A DNA stretch of 64,000 bases from Rhyzopertha dominica (lineage: Eukaryota; Arthropoda; Insecta; Coleoptera; Bostrichidae), in assembly GCA_025024175.1 (NCBI GenBank), contig QCXZ01000003.1, positions 17,256,392 through 17,320,391 on the forward strand, given 5' to 3'. The notes under the pieces were generated by a model. That model made no database searches and was not told the origin of the DNA. It saw only the letters and a list, made by a program, of their open reading frames with translations. The position numbers and the translations under genes were made by a program. Every line of letters begins with the position of its first letter. Position 1 is the first letter of the stretch. This document shows, piece after piece, positions 1 to 46,039 of the stretch.

Positions 1-1680
1 CTTTCCGTATTTTGCAGCTATCACCGCCTTCTTTAACATCTCCATTGTGATTTCATCCTCTTCAGCTTGTTGTTCTGAGCTGCCTATTGCAGTTTTTTCT
101 GGCTTTTCTCTATCTTGATCGTGAGTTGTCAGCAGATCTTCAAAGTATTGCCTCCATCGTTGCATTATCTCCCCTTCGTCGGTTAATAATTCTCCTTTGT
201 CGTTCTTTATTGAGATGCTTTGTTCTGTTTTGTCTGTTGTTAATGTCATCATCACTTTGTAAAATAATTTTTGGTTACCTTTGCTGTCTTTCTCTAATTT
301 GTCCCCAAAGTTTCTCCAAACTTTCTCTTTTTCTGTTTTGACTAGTAGTTTCACTTTGGTTCTCTGTTCTCTGTATAACTTGTATGCATCTTCGGTTTTC
401 TTTCTCAGGTAGGCATTCCATGCTGCCTTCTTCTCTTTGGCTTGCCGTTTTACCTCATCAGTACACCAGCATGTTTGTTTCTTTGCACTTCTTGTTTTGG
501 TGACCCCACATACCTATTTTACAGCGTTAATGAGGGTGTTTTTGAATACAGACCAAGATTGTTCTATGTGCATATTGTATATCTCTCTTTCATGGTTAAC
601 GATTTTCTTGGTGACAGTGTCTGCGTACTTTTCTGCTATCTCCTTGTTTCTTAACTTATATGTTATTATAGTTTCGAATTGTACGTTTCTTCTGTTCTCT
701 TTCAATTTTAGTTTCTCCACTGTATGGTCTGTTCTTATTTTTGCTACTAATAGGTAGTGATCGCTGTATATTTCAGCCCCTCTTTTAACTTTTACATCCA
801 TAACGTTTTCTTTTACCTCTTTCTACTAGGATATAATCTATTATCGACTTCTCATTTCTACTCGGAGCTACACGGTTGTATTTGTGAATGTCTTTATGTT
901 TGTAAAAGGTATTGGTCACGATAAGATCGCTTATTAGACAAAAGTCTAATATCTTTCTGCCATTACCGTTTCTTTCCCTTTCTCCAAATTTACCAATGCA
1001 TGATTTGTACGTTTCATCCTTCTCGCCAACTCTTCCATTGAAATCACCCACTATTTAGAGCTCACCTCGACATCCTGCAACAATTCTTCACAGCTTTTCC
1101 CAAAATTTATCCTTATTACTGACTGTGTCATCTTCGTTAGGTCCATAAATCACTATAATAGATTTCTGTGCCTCTTCCTTTGAGTGTATTACGACTTCTA
1201 TTATCCTCTCAGAATGTGGTGTCCATTTTGCAGTATGTACCGATTTGTTTTTGTGTACAATGCATCCCACTCCTGCTGCCGCCCTTTCGTTCATGTTGAC
1301 TCCACTCTATATTAGTGTGTGTCCATTTTCTAGCTCTAGGAGTAATGTCTAATTCTGCTTTTTCAAATTCCATTTCTAGTTCCTGTTCCTTGTCATTCAA
1401 ACTTCTAACATTCCATGTCCCAATTTTCCATAGACTGTTTGGATTTCCTTTAATTCGTTGTCCTTTTCCTCGCCCAGTTATCGTTGTTTGTGGTTCCACT
1501 CCTACGTTACTGACTCGTTTTTTGTCTTAAGTAGATTTCTTTTGTCTTTTTCTACCAATTCTTCTGATCTGCCATCCCACACATACAGCTTATTGTTCAT
1601 GTATAATTTTTGATATCCTATCTTAACCTCCGCACCTTTTTTCCGTTCCTCCTTTGCTATCTTCCTCAGATTGGCAGCTA
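1..1680 (-). mobile_element. Non-LTR retrotransposon (LINE), endonuclease part running into RT, decayed
   Basis: Reading leftwards on the - strand, broken frames encode an AP-type endonuclease: TWNVRS near 1420, a VIYGPNEDD-like segment near 1140, GDFNGR near 1045 and SDHYL near 750. These are standard endonuclease motifs of RTE/CR1-type LINEs, of the kind often mis-annotated as craniofacial development protein 2. Between about 510 and 1 the frame continues as a charged linker (KLFYKVMMTLTTDKTEQ, then a WRQYFEDLL motif) that normally precedes the reverse transcriptase, so the RT lies beyond the left edge. At least three frame changes (near 1290, 1050 and 790) show it is not functional as read. 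The right boundary is not defined; a lysine-rich frame continues to about 1680. Confidence 0.8.
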
Positions 1681-2159
1681 TTTTTCTTTCCTTTCAAAAT
1701 GTAATTATATTAAATAGGTTACGAGCCATTCCTAAAAACATTTTATTGTATTTTATCCGCTGTATGTTGTATCTGTTGACATATTACCATAAACTATTTG
1801 AAAACTATCAGAATTTTTGTCAATATTCGATTATCCATTCTAGAAATTGTTAAAATAAATGTAATTTACCCTGCATAACCAGATCGTAATAATTCTACTT
1901 ATTTGATAAAAACACAAGGTACAATCAAATGTTAGGCCCAGGTCTTTGACTTCTGCATGTCATCCAATCGAAAATTTTGAAAACAGCGAATTTCTAAATA
2001 ACTTCTTTTATTTAAAACACTGGTACCAAATAACTCCAAGTCTAAAACAACCAGTAAAAAATACTACTCTTTTAACACCACTAATTCACTAAACCACTAT
2101 ACTGTATACACTTGACATCAATTACATGTCAACATCAAAAATTACACCCTAACTGACTG
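1681..2159. other. AT-rich stretch without recognisable gene
   Basis: Only short ORFs are present, with no codon structure or family motif that I recognise. I saw no repeat structure by eye. Confidence 0.5.
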
Positions 2160-2530
2160 ACATTTGCCCACTGCGCCGGAGAAGATTAGCGTAGCGACGC
2201 TTGCATTGCTACACACCCCCTCTGGAATCCGCTTTCGGCCCTCCGGGGGAGTCCAGGAAGATCTGGGCCTGCCTCTAGCTGTCAAATATGTGGTTGGCGT
2301 AACATTCTTCTTTATTACATACGGTCCGTCTCGCTTGGGAGCCAGCTTAGGTCTGAAACCTGCATTCGTTTTACTTGGCACATGGGTTTCCAGAAGTAAG
2401 TACCTTATCACCTTCATTGTATGAGACTTCACGACGATTTTGATCGGCTTTATCTTTACGGCGGTCTTGTTCCACACAGGTGTGCTCTTTAGCAATGTTG
2501 AGAGTATCTGGCAGCCTTTTCAGATAAGGA
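2160..2530 (-). pseudogene. Ty3/gypsy integrase C-terminal fragment
   Basis: On the - strand one frame gives DRRRKDKADQNRREV-YNEGDKV. After a frame change it continues as LLETHVPSKTNAGF, then PKRDGPYVIKK and SPTTY-like residues. This is the usual end of a gypsy-type integrase, where a post-catalytic module reads roughly GDKVLL...KRDGPYxI. Nothing else of the element (RT, RNase H, LTR) is visible nearby, so it is an isolated, frameshifted remnant. Confidence is good for the family and low for the exact edges. Confidence 0.65.
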
Positions 2531-2923
2531 GTAATGGCCGGTACAAAGTTTTAAACTAAAGGATCCAACACCAATCAATCAAATGCAACGTACAAACCTA
2601 AATGCCATTACTGTAAATGTTCAATCGTTGGTCAAGTTAGTGGCTAACAAGTGACTAATGTGGCTAAAAAAATTATATAGATGCGCTCTTGCAGTACATG
2701 CTAATAACCAACAACAAAAATAGGTTTTGAAAATCGCAATATCAAAATTTATGAAAATAATAATTAATAAAAGAAATGATACATATAAAGGAACAAGAAA
2801 ATCCATTTAATAAAAAAGCAGATACGCAACAACTTAATGCGATGTATACTTATCTGTTAAGTTTATCTAATAAGGAATTCTATGATGGTCCGTTAGATTA
2901 ATCTTTTAATGAAAATTGGATTG

Positions 2924-3465
2924 TACAGGGTGGTCCAGCTATCGTGCTCACCCAATTAACGGGTTTCTGAAACCTTAGAGAAAAATGTTTCAAATAATAG
3001 TTGTTGCAGCCAAGGGGTACTCGGTAACGCAATGTAGCACATTTACACAGCGTTGCCAGATTTACAGTACTGAATCATAATTGCATTTTTTCAAATAGAA
3101 CTACCCACTTTTTATGCCCGACTCTGATTACACAAAAAATTCTGAGAAAAAAATATAAAGAAACATGCGCTTTAAAATTACGGTTTCGGAAATACGCACC
3201 CGTTAATTTTAGGACACATGCATCTTAATAATTTATTGCTCAGAATTTGATGCATAATCAGAATCCGCTATAAAAAGTGGGTGATTCTATTTAAAAAAAA
3301 TGCAAGTTTGGTTCAGTACTTGAAATCTGGCAACGCTGTGTAAATGTGCTGTAACGCATTATCGAGTGCTCTTCGGTTGCTACAACTTTTATTTTAAATC
3401 TTTTTTTTTCTAAAACTTCAAATAAAGCCGTCAATTGTGTGAGCACGGTAACTGGACCACCCATG
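2924..3465. repeat. Foldback (palindromic) MITE with TACAGGG terminus
   Basis: The left end (TACAGGGTGGTCCAG, then CTATCGTGCTCAC) is matched in inverse orientation by GTGAGCACGGTAACTGGACCACCC at the right end. Inner blocks also mirror each other: GCGTTGCCAGATTT near 3050 and AAATCTGGCAACGC near 3325, and GTAACGCAATGTAGCACATTT near 3022 and its inverse near 3342. No coding capacity is present. It is probably a non-autonomous DNA transposon. Confidence 0.75.
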
Positions 3466-3606
3466 CGTATCTCAAAAACCGTTATTTTTAGGTTGCTACA
3501 ACTTTTATTTTAAATCTTTTTTTTCTAAAACTTCAAATGAAGCCGTCAATTGTGTGAGCACGGTAACTGGACCACCTATGCGTATCTCAAAAACCGTTAT
3601 TTTTAG
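3375..3606. repeat. Tandem duplication of about 116 bp at the right end of the foldback element
   Basis: The block starting GGTTGCTACAACTTTTA at 3375 is repeated almost exactly from 3491. It covers the right arm of the foldback element plus the following ATGCGTATCTCAAAAACCG segment. Copies differ at a few positions, for example AAATAAAGCC versus AAATGAAGCC. Confidence 0.8.
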
Positions 3607-5190
3607 GACACACGTATCTTAATATTTTTACCGCATTATCACGAAAAGAATGTTAATAACATATAATTGTAAGAGAAAAAACTTTTGTGCAAACAATAGC
3701 AAAGCTTTGAAACTATACCAAGAAATCGTCTGTCTACCTGCAGTAAAAAGTAACTGTCCAATGATATAATGTTTTTCGTCCTTTAAATGGCTTAGTAACT
3801 GATGAAGTGGTGTATGTAGCAACCGAGTTATAAATCCTTCGCTGAATGCGATAACTCCTTGTTTCAATGTATCGTATTTCCTATTTAATCCTGTTTTTTA
3901 ACTTTTATATAGCTAATACGTANNATGGGGAACACGCTTGTGTAGGGGATTTTAAAAATAATGTACTATAATAAATAAGACTTACACTATAAACGTATAA
4001 ATAAATTAAAACCTAATAAGTAGATAAATAAAGAAGAAACACCTGGAATGGTGAACAGATTTAAAAATTGGCGGGCCTGCAAATCTGAAGAAGCGGCAAC
4101 GTTATGCGCCACAAGAGACGCGTGAGTGAGCTGTCTGGATGTAAACGTTTTAAGTCGGCTGAATTTACCTTTTGTAACTTTCCGCCTAACTGTTAAAATT
4201 AAATGGAAACATCCCCGTTTCTCAAAACCGCACGAACCGCACACAAACATCGAACAGCTGGCAGCAGAGACAGCTAATAGCCGGTCAACGCTTTCATGCA
4301 CAGTAACATAGCTGCCAGCTTGTGCATATTCTCTCCAGCCTCAGCGAAAATTCCAGCACCAGTGACGTCATAAGGTTTGACGCCAAAAACACGTTATGTC
4401 TCTTATTTAAAAACTATAAAGGACAAACAAACTTTTTTGAGTTATAATAACTTCCATTACGGTATGCTCTTGACCCATACTGTTAATAAAAAACAGGCGC
4501 ATTTTCTATTGTTCACATGTATGCAGCTCTTTTATGTAGCTCATGCTTTCTTCATATGCTTTCCTAATAATTATTTTGATGTAAAAATGCGTAAAATACC
4601 TATTACAATTAACTGATGAAAAGCGTTTTTTTTCTTGTTAATTAGCTAATGCTGCTGAATAGAAAGAAAGAAATAGAAAGAATAGAAGGTATTTTATGCT
4701 AAACAAGCTAAATTTGTAAAGAACACTTCGTCGTTCAAAAATGGTTACAACCATTTTTGATAAAATAGAAAATACGTCGGTTATTAGCTAAAAAAAATGC
4801 ATCTTTAGTTGAGGATATATACTTTTTTTTAGTTTCCGTTGTTATTTTTCAGTATTGTATATATTTTTCGTAAAATAAAATTTTATATGTTTTGGTCCAA
4901 AATGAGTTGGCGCCACCACTGCCTGCGCTTCCGTTCAGCCGAAAAAAAAATAATCGACATTTTTACGAAAGGCTACGGATATATGTATGTACATCTAAAA
5001 TGACCATTTTTCCATTCATTTAAATGTTTATCGTGACAAATATTCCGTCGCACCTACCGTTTATGTAATGTATTATTTTGCTTCGGCGATTTATTCATTT
5101 TATAAAAAAATTAGCATGTAGAATTAGATTTAGCATGTAAATTTACATAATAATTACTATATGTAAAGGCAAGTGTCCTTAACCATATAT
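3607..5190. other. Intergenic AT-rich DNA upstream of the FAS-like gene
   Basis: No credible coding region. A moderately GC-richer patch at about 4060-4330 carries short ORFs on both strands that I do not recognise. TGACGTCA-like motif (CRE-type) at about 4362-4370. The rest is AT-rich. Confidence 0.4.
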
Positions 5191-5201
5191 AGCTACGTTC
5201 G

Positions 5202-5209
5202 TATAAAAG
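5202..5209 (+). promoter_or_regulatory. Candidate TATA box of the FAS-like gene
   Basis: TATAAAAG lies about 30 bp upstream of a stretch that ends in a clean splice donor (AATAG|GTAAGA at 5340/5341), which suits a TATA promoter driving a non-coding first exon. The next acceptor (TTTTAG at 6135) lies 13 bp before the FAS ATG. No transcript evidence is available, so this remains an inference. Confidence 0.5.
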
Positions 5210-5230
5210 CGTTTCGTTCTTGTGCGTGAG

Positions 5231-5340
5231 TAGCTAGAAGCTAGGTCGTTCGCTTTATGCTGAATCATATTAATCAGTCAATTAGAACTTGTGAAAGTGG
5301 TGTTGAAAGCAAGTTAAATTTGCCTAGAACTTCAAAATAG
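5231..5340 (+). other. Putative 5' UTR exon (non-coding exon 1)
   Basis: The exon would begin about 30 bp after TATAAAAG and end at the consensus donor GTAAGA. It contains no ORF compatible with the FAS reading frame. The intron to 6135 would hold the MITE fragment at 5944-6021. The start is estimated from TATA spacing only. Confidence 0.45.
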
Positions 5341-5943
5341 GTAAGACTTGCTAAAATGTGATATTACTACTGAATATAAAAGCTAACAACCTTCCATCGA
5401 TTGCGTTTTTCCCCAAATACGAAAGGGTGTTAATACGTAGTTAGCATGGAAGGTTTCTGGGCGGCACAATTTTTTTTCTAATAATAATATAAACAGATGA
5501 TCAGGGTTCTTCATGCTGATATAGAGTGGTTGTGAAGTAACGTATATCCATGTTCTACTTATTAACATTCCCTCTATGTGCATCACGTAGATATCATAAT
5601 TTTTCATTTGCAATCAACCTTATTGTGTTAGAAAACATAGACATCTCGTTTTTATTCTATAATCGCACCTCGAACTATTTACTAATAAAAGTATAACATG
5701 TTTTTCTGGCCATTGCATAAAAATATTCATTGATTAGATCAAAACATCAGTCTTACATAGCGAAAGTAGAGGTAAAAAACTAAACCTTCAGAAACAACAA
5801 ATTTCCACGTTGATTAGCTTTTGATATTGCAGAAATTCTAAAGTGGGTCCACCAACCTAGGCAAGAGATGTTTGCAACTAAATTTTACAAATCTAAACTG
5901 TAAAAATAAGGGACGTAAACAAAATTCAGCACATCTGAGAAAG

Positions 5944-6021
5944 ACCGTTTGGTCGAAGAGATCGCCAGGCTTATCTGAAAAACTTGTAAAACAAAGCACA
6001 CTGAAACAATCAGCTTGTTTC
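5944..6021 (+). repeat. MITE half related to the foldback element at 32.6 kb
   Basis: The segment ACCGTTTGGTCGAAGAGATC to CAATCAGCTTGTTTCC is clearly similar to the right arm of the palindromic element at 32643-32867 (GACTGTTTAGGTCGAAACGA to ATCAGCTTGTTTC). It lies in the putative 5' UTR intron, about 130 bp before the FAS start codon. Confidence 0.65.
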
Positions 6022-6148
6022 CAGTTTATTTTGTTAAATATAACAGTATGTAAAACTATTTTAATTTCATTTAGCGTTGTTCTCTGTTACCCAGAATATA
6101 TAATATAAATAATTTAAAATATTTCATTGTTTTAGAACCGTGGAAATC

Positions 6149-40553
<34,405 letters not shown>

Positions 40554-40688
40554 TACCTTCGAATTCATTTCAAGACAACAGCCCAATATGCCCAATATAT
40601 GAATTGGATAAAAATAGAAATAATAAGGATTTAATAGAAATAATACTTTATCTTTATAAATTATGTATCAGAAACATTGGTTTTAGAT

Positions 40689-40694
40689 AATAAA
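40689..40694 (+). terminator. Candidate polyadenylation signal of the FAS-like gene
   Basis: AATAAA, about 135 bp after the TAA stop and followed by a T-rich TGTTTT stretch. It is the first perfect AATAAA after the stop. Confidence 0.5.
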
Positions 40695-40699
40695 TGTTT

Positions 40700-42327
40700 T
40701 CTAGAACTTGACGATAAGTTTTATTTAGTAATGACCCCCCTTAAATTAACTTTAGCTTAAATTTAAGGAGAATCAAATTCTTTTATTACTGCCAGATGCT
40801 TATGTAAAAAAGTGAAAGTGCTCCTAATTACATTTATATGGTAATAAACGCTTTTAGTAACCAACTTACAAATATAAATATAAATTAGTAGGTATCTTTC
40901 AACTACACACAAATGTGACCCGCCGTATTTATGGTTTACCTAAGACATACCATTTCCCTAAGACCTATTGTATCGACAATTGATTCACTCACATCTATGT
41001 CTTGTCAACATATGGCTTGACGTAAACGGGAATGGTGGACGTCACTGTGTGAAGCGTGATTAGATTATTTTATTTTTATATCTTTTATTTAGTTATGAGT
41101 TCTTGCCCATGGGGTTCGGCGCGCTCTGGAACGTCAACTCCTGGTGGCGTCTGAGTACTTGTTAGTATTTGTTCTCCAGTTTTCACAGGGGAGATCAAAT
41201 ACGTTAGTACCAGAGCCTGAAGAGCGTCGTTGGTTAGCTGAAAATGTTGGTGGATTCGACCCAGTTTTCACAGGGGGCCGAGGATCTGACCCAGTTTTCA
41301 CAGGGGGCCAGAGGGTGTGGGTAGTGGGATTTTGGAAATAAGAAAGAAAACTGACACAGTTTGCACAGGGTGCCAGTCCCTCTCTGCCTTTATGTACGAC
41401 ACGCACCGTATTTATAGGGCTTCAGGGCATGTGTGTCCTTTTCTCCCTTAAGGGGAGAAAGAAAGAAATACGAACGCCACACGTGTTTCTGGAGTACGCG
41501 AGAGCCAGGCGCCAGAAAGTCGCGTGAATGCGCCGATTGGCAAAAATGCACGTAGGCCAAATAACTGATTTTACAATATTTTTACACGTAGTGTGTCAGG
41601 CTGACATTTAACAATTGTCATTTTCTGGCATTTTTATGCACTTAAGGACGTATTTGAATTCTCTAATAAAATTAACAATTTTCTACTCCCCGAAAACTAC
41701 GTTGTTGCGTCTCTAGACACAAATATATCCCTGCAGTTGATAATTTCTATCACCACAGATAACTGGGACTTCATATCTCCCATTACTAATCTCAATTTGA
41801 ACTATTTTATCGAAAATAATTAGCGGTAATTGTTTAAAGTAACAAATAAGTACAGTGAGTTTCGGCATACCCAGGTTTGAAATTGAAACAGTTAAAAACA
41901 CACAACAAACTCTCCGAACGCATACACATTTTTACAACTGGGGCGCTCCAACGGCTGTGAGGAAAACTATTAGCTGGGAGTTTTTTTAGTGTGCTGCTGA
42001 TTTATTTGTAAGCGAGCTTAGTGCTTCTGTAATGAAATAAAAACCTATCTAATGTAAGATTTAAGTCCCAATTTTTCCCTTCATCTTTAGCTTTTAAAAG
42101 GACAGAAAATTAGTTGTTCAAAACTTGTATTCTGCTGCACCAGTTCTGCATTGTTATGGCTTGTATTATTTGCAAATGCGTCGAGCTAGTATTCAATGAA
42201 ATTAATCTTAACGACTTTATTTAGTGCTGAAATAAACAAGAAGCTTTCCTAAAATATAGCGGGAGCCCGCTTTTTTTACCTTTTAAAGTAGATGTAAAAT
42301 ACAATGCAATTTAAAGTTGATCTCAAA
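40700..42327. other. Intergenic DNA with degenerate tandem repeats
   Basis: At 41176-41375 the motif CAGTTTTCACAGGGGG recurs four times with drift (near 41178, 41260, 41290 and 41353); the two middle copies are nearly identical (CCCAGTTTTCACAGGGGGCC). A 65-codon frame through it (GGFDPVFTGG repeated) is not recognised. The rest is AT-rich. Confidence 0.5.
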
Positions 42328-43322
42328 TATACAGGGTCCGCCACCTAAAACTCCACAGGCTGGTATTTTCTTTATTTTTCTAGGTACAACCTTAAGTTAT
42401 ATGTCAAATTGTAGGTCTTTTTAAACTTTTTAAAAATAGAATATTGGGCGTCAAAATTNTTTTTGCAGATTATCATATTTNGCAAATACCTAAAGCTAAT
42501 TNTTGTAAACATTTATTAACCTTATCCCGTATAATAAATATTGCTTTATATGTGGATGCCGGCTTTTATTTTCTTCAATTTGTGTCTTACCCATGTATGT
42601 GTAATTTTTACTCCTTCTTAGTGAAAAACAGGAAAAACTATTCGCCGCCATTTTTGTTAATAGGGTTGATACTTTAGTAGCTTATTACGGTACAAATTAT
42701 GCCAACATACCCATCGCTGCACACAAAAACCAAAAATTTGGAGTAACTTTTAAATAAATAAAGTACAAAGTTCGTTCTACAGAGAGAGAGGCTAGGAAAC
42801 GAAACCCTGCGATAAGGCTAGTGCGTGATGTAGAAAACCAAACTAGCCTCATTGCAGGGTTTCGCTTTCTAGCCTCTCTGTAGAACGAACTTTGTACTTT
42901 ATTTATTAAAAAGTTACTCCAAATTTTTGGGTTTTGTATGCAGCGTTGGGTATGTAGGCATAATTTGTACCGTAATAAGCTACTAAAATAACACTTAAAA
43001 TATTCTGAACAACCCTATTAACATTCTTGTTTTTCACTAAGGAGTAAAAATTACGCATACATGGTAAAGACACACATTGAAGAAAATAAAGGGCAGCATC
43101 CAACTATAAAGCAATATTTATTGTACGCGGTAAGGTTAACAAATATTTACAAAAATTAACTTTATTAGCAAATATGATAATTAACAAAAAAAATTTGGAC
43201 ACCCAATATTCTATTTTTAAAGAGTTTAAAAAGACCTACAATTTCGTATATAACTTGAGGTTGTACCTGAAAAAAATAGCGAAAATACGAACCTGGGGAG
43301 TTTTAAGTGGCGGACCCTGTAT
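42328..43322. repeat. Near-perfect 1-kb palindromic element with TACAGGG terminus
   Basis: The left half beginning TATACAGGGTCCGCCACC is inverted over its whole length in the right half ending GTGGCGGACCCTGTATA. The centre lies near 42825, between CGATAAGGCTAG and CTAGCCTCATTGC. Examples: CTACAGAGAGAGAGGCTAGG versus CTAGCCTCTCTGTAG, and AATAGAATATTGGGCG versus CACCCAATATTCTATT. No ORF. It is probably a Tc1/mariner-type foldback MITE. Confidence 0.85.
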
Positions 43323-43732
43323 ACATTGCAATGGAAATTAATTTTGATAAATAATTAGAACACTTCCACAAACGTCAGCGCTTATCTTCTTCCGCTTATA
43401 CGCTTTGGGGATACTTTATTTTGAATGTTTACTGTTACTAAGTTCACTCTAGGACACTTCTGTTAGTTAAGCTGAAAAAACAAGCAATTACGTGTAGTTG
43501 CGTGATACAGGTTATCATCGAACGACCCACTTGCCCACTTCCGGGTTTCGAACGTATGGGCATTCTATCGAACGTCCTTTCGATCCAACGACCCATAGCC
43601 TATGTGTACTGTGTTTTATACGTGCGAAAGCGACACCGACGTCATCAAGTGGTAACATCATATGCGCGGCGAGCCTGGTTGCCTACGTATTCATCGCGAT
43701 TACCAGTGGCGTGCCGAAGATATTTTGTGGAT

Positions 43733-43887
43733 ATATTGCTGGAGATATTGGTGTCGGGGTGGTCCTGCTTCAGCACCTTGTAAATGTAAATGGGGCAGCT
43801 CTCCTTCGTTCGGCGTTTCTTCTTCTTGTCGCTCTTCGAGATGTTCTTTTCCACCTTTCCGGCCTTCTTGGCGGCTTTCCCGCTAAT
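43733..43887 (-). pseudogene. Histone H2B N-terminal pseudogene fragment
   Basis: The - strand reads [20 protein letters not shown], then [20 protein letters not shown] and [12 protein letters not shown]. This is the animal H2B N-tail and first helix (usual [31 protein letters not shown]). The match fades after ISS and there is an in-frame stop just upstream of the tail, so it is a truncated non-functional copy. GC content and codon use differ sharply from the flanks. The + strand ORF over the same bases is its shadow. Confidence 0.85.
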
Positions 43888-44527
43888 CTAGTAAACCGGT
43901 TTCGACGCCTCTGGGATAATTATTCCAACAACTGACCTTGTTCGAAAATAGAGCTACTGCGCAGTGACGTCACTGATGACGCCCTGTCACTTTTTCATAT
44001 GAAAAACACTGTATTTTGCATCGGGCTGGTTTATTTTGAATGGCGCTACGTGTTGCTTTTAAGTGTGAGCANGGGAGTAAGAGGGGTTATAGCAAGTTTC
44101 CATCGTTAGATGCCGCTACTCAATACAAAGTTTTATTAGAGTGAACTGGTAACTTGAGGGTAGGTAACGACCAAGGTCTACTTTACTCCCTATAGGTTGC
44201 ATCAATCGGTCGGTTTATTGGCGCGGTAAGTGCGGGGAAGGACGAAAAAAATGACGTATGCGGGCGACTCAGGGCATCTCCGTCGGAACTGACTATTGTC
44301 TGTAGACCGACTCTCTTGTACTTAAAGATGCTTACGAGGCTTGTCTGGATCTTTTATAGCCTATGAAGTCCATCTGAAAGAGGTGCAGGAGAACACCTAT
44401 AAAAGTTTGGCGGTATTTCAGGCTTCAGATTTTGTTAGTAGGAATAAGTAATTAATTTTGTTTATCATGGCGGGTGCTGATGTATAGTTGATGTGTGCTA
44501 TGATGGTAGAGAAGAAGAGTGTTTAAC
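43888..44527. other. Intergenic, no recognised gene
   Basis: Contains TGACGTCACTGATGACG near 43962 and short ORFs only. Confidence 0.4.
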
Positions 44528-44577
44528 ATGACGTTCACGAAACAACAATAAACAAAAGCTCTCGCAATTGATCCCAG
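44528..44577 (-). repeat. Left piece of an LTR-like repeat split by the gypsy insertion
   Basis: TTTAACATGACGTTCACGAA to GCTCTCGCAATTGATCCCAG is continued after the gypsy element at 49042 (CCAGGTTAAAGATTCCACAC). The uninterrupted second copy is at 49429-49571. See the 49042-49571 entry. Confidence 0.8.
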
Positions 44578-44785
44578 TGTAGTGTTTAGGGGGTACAATA
44601 AAACACGTCCCGTATTATTGAACTAAACGTTTTAATTCCCCACAGTAAATTAACAACTGAAATCGTGAACGACTACCTACTATACTGCTTTTTACACATN
44701 AACTGATATGACCACCTGTTCTTGGCAATGGCCTTCAAAACCCCTAAAAACTAATCTCTATTTACANTTATATACATACATTACA
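44578..44785 (-). repeat. 3' LTR of gypsy element 1
   Basis: 208 bp, ends TG...CA. Downstream (in - orientation) of the polypurine tract. Two N bases. Confidence 0.92.
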
Positions 44786-46039
44786 TCATTCCCCCCTTAC
44801 GATAAGCAAGTGGTTAATTCCGTANCTGTCCGGCTTATAAACTACACGGTTTGATCTAGTTCTCATAATTTCTTGATCATCGTAAGGAAGTATCGGTTCT
44901 TCAGTTGTAATTTCTGAAGAGCCTCTATTACAATCTGCTTTATTTACAACGGTAGTTGTCACAGAAAAATCTGTATAATCTAATATCTGATTAACATGTC
45001 TACGCCACTGTTTTTGAATCTCTGGCACGTAAGTTAGGTAAGTTCTAGGCCCTAAAATTTTAATAATTTTAGCCTTTGTCCAACATGGTTTTGAATAGCG
45101 ATAATCACGAACTGCAACGATTTCATTTATTTCAAATTTTCTGTTCCTTTTTCCTTTATAATTCTTAATTTGTGTATTTTGCTCATTTCTAATGACAGTT
45201 TGAATTTCATTTTTATTTTCATGTTCAGTTTTAGATTCTGGGAGTAAAAGATCAAATCTAGTTCTAACGTTTCTGCCCAACATTAATTTAGTGGGAGAAA
45301 TATTAGTAGTACAGTGCGCTGTATTCCTAAAATCAAACAAAAATCGGTTAAGTGTTAAATTCAAATCTTTTGCAGGTCCTTTACCAATTGCATTGATTAA
45401 AGCTCGCTTAATGGTCTTAACCGCGTTTTGTGCCGCTCCGTTTGTCGCGGGATGATACGGAGGACATGACTTAAATTTTATACCATTTAATAATAAAAAT
45501 TTTTGAAATTTCTCGGACATAAACTGAGTTCCGTTATCAGAAACCAACAGCTTTGGAAAACCGAATCGTGCCAAGACACTCCTAAGTATGCTTATAGTCG
45601 AGTCCGCTGTAATATTTTGTAACATAAATGCCTCCATCCATTTGCTATAGGCATCTACCATTATAAAGATATATTTTCCAAATATAGGACCCATAAAATC
45701 ACAGTGCACTTGACTTGGTGCTTCCCAAGGAATAAGAACAGAAAGAGAAGGGGATGGCCTATTTACCATACAAGTACGACAACTTTTAGCGATACCTTCT
45801 ATTTGACTATTCATCTCGGGCCACCAGAAGTAAGAACGAGCTAAGCAGTTCATCTTCACAATCCCCATGTGACTGAGATTTAGCTCCTTCAATACACTTT
45901 CTTGTAAGCTTTTTGGTACAACAACACGATAGCCAAACAAAATGCAATTATTTTCACTTGTCAGCATATCTTTATATGATTTATAAATAGATAACTCTTT
46001 AGGTATTTTCTTTGGCCAACCGTTACTAATGTATTTCAT
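44786..46039 (-). pseudogene. Gypsy 1 integrase (417 codons, separated by a frameshift)
   Basis: The zinc-binding H..H..C..C domain is present: LNLSHMGIVKMNCLARSYFW and SCRTCMVN. The catalytic core has HCDFMGPIFGKYIFIMVDAY with the first Asp and LLVSDNGTQFMSEKF with the second. The third acidic residue is lost: the motif reads HPATNGAAQNAVKTIKRAL, with Gln (CAA, 45428-45430) where integrases have Glu. A C-terminal segment follows (VAVRDYRYSKPCW, ILGPRTYLTYV, the SH3-like part). It ends one base before the 3' LTR. An N interrupts the end. Because of the Glu-to-Gln change and the frameshift it should be inactive. Confidence 0.85.

Noticed and set aside
43498..43935. 145-codon + strand ORF with a long hydrophobic stretch
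   Set aside because: It is the shadow of the H2B fragment on the - strand, and hydrophobicity arises from antisense lysine codons.
44038..44160. Possible THAP-like zinc finger (KRGYSKFPSLDA...)
   Set aside because: Only a few residues fit and the expected Cys/His spacing is not seen; an N interrupts the frame.
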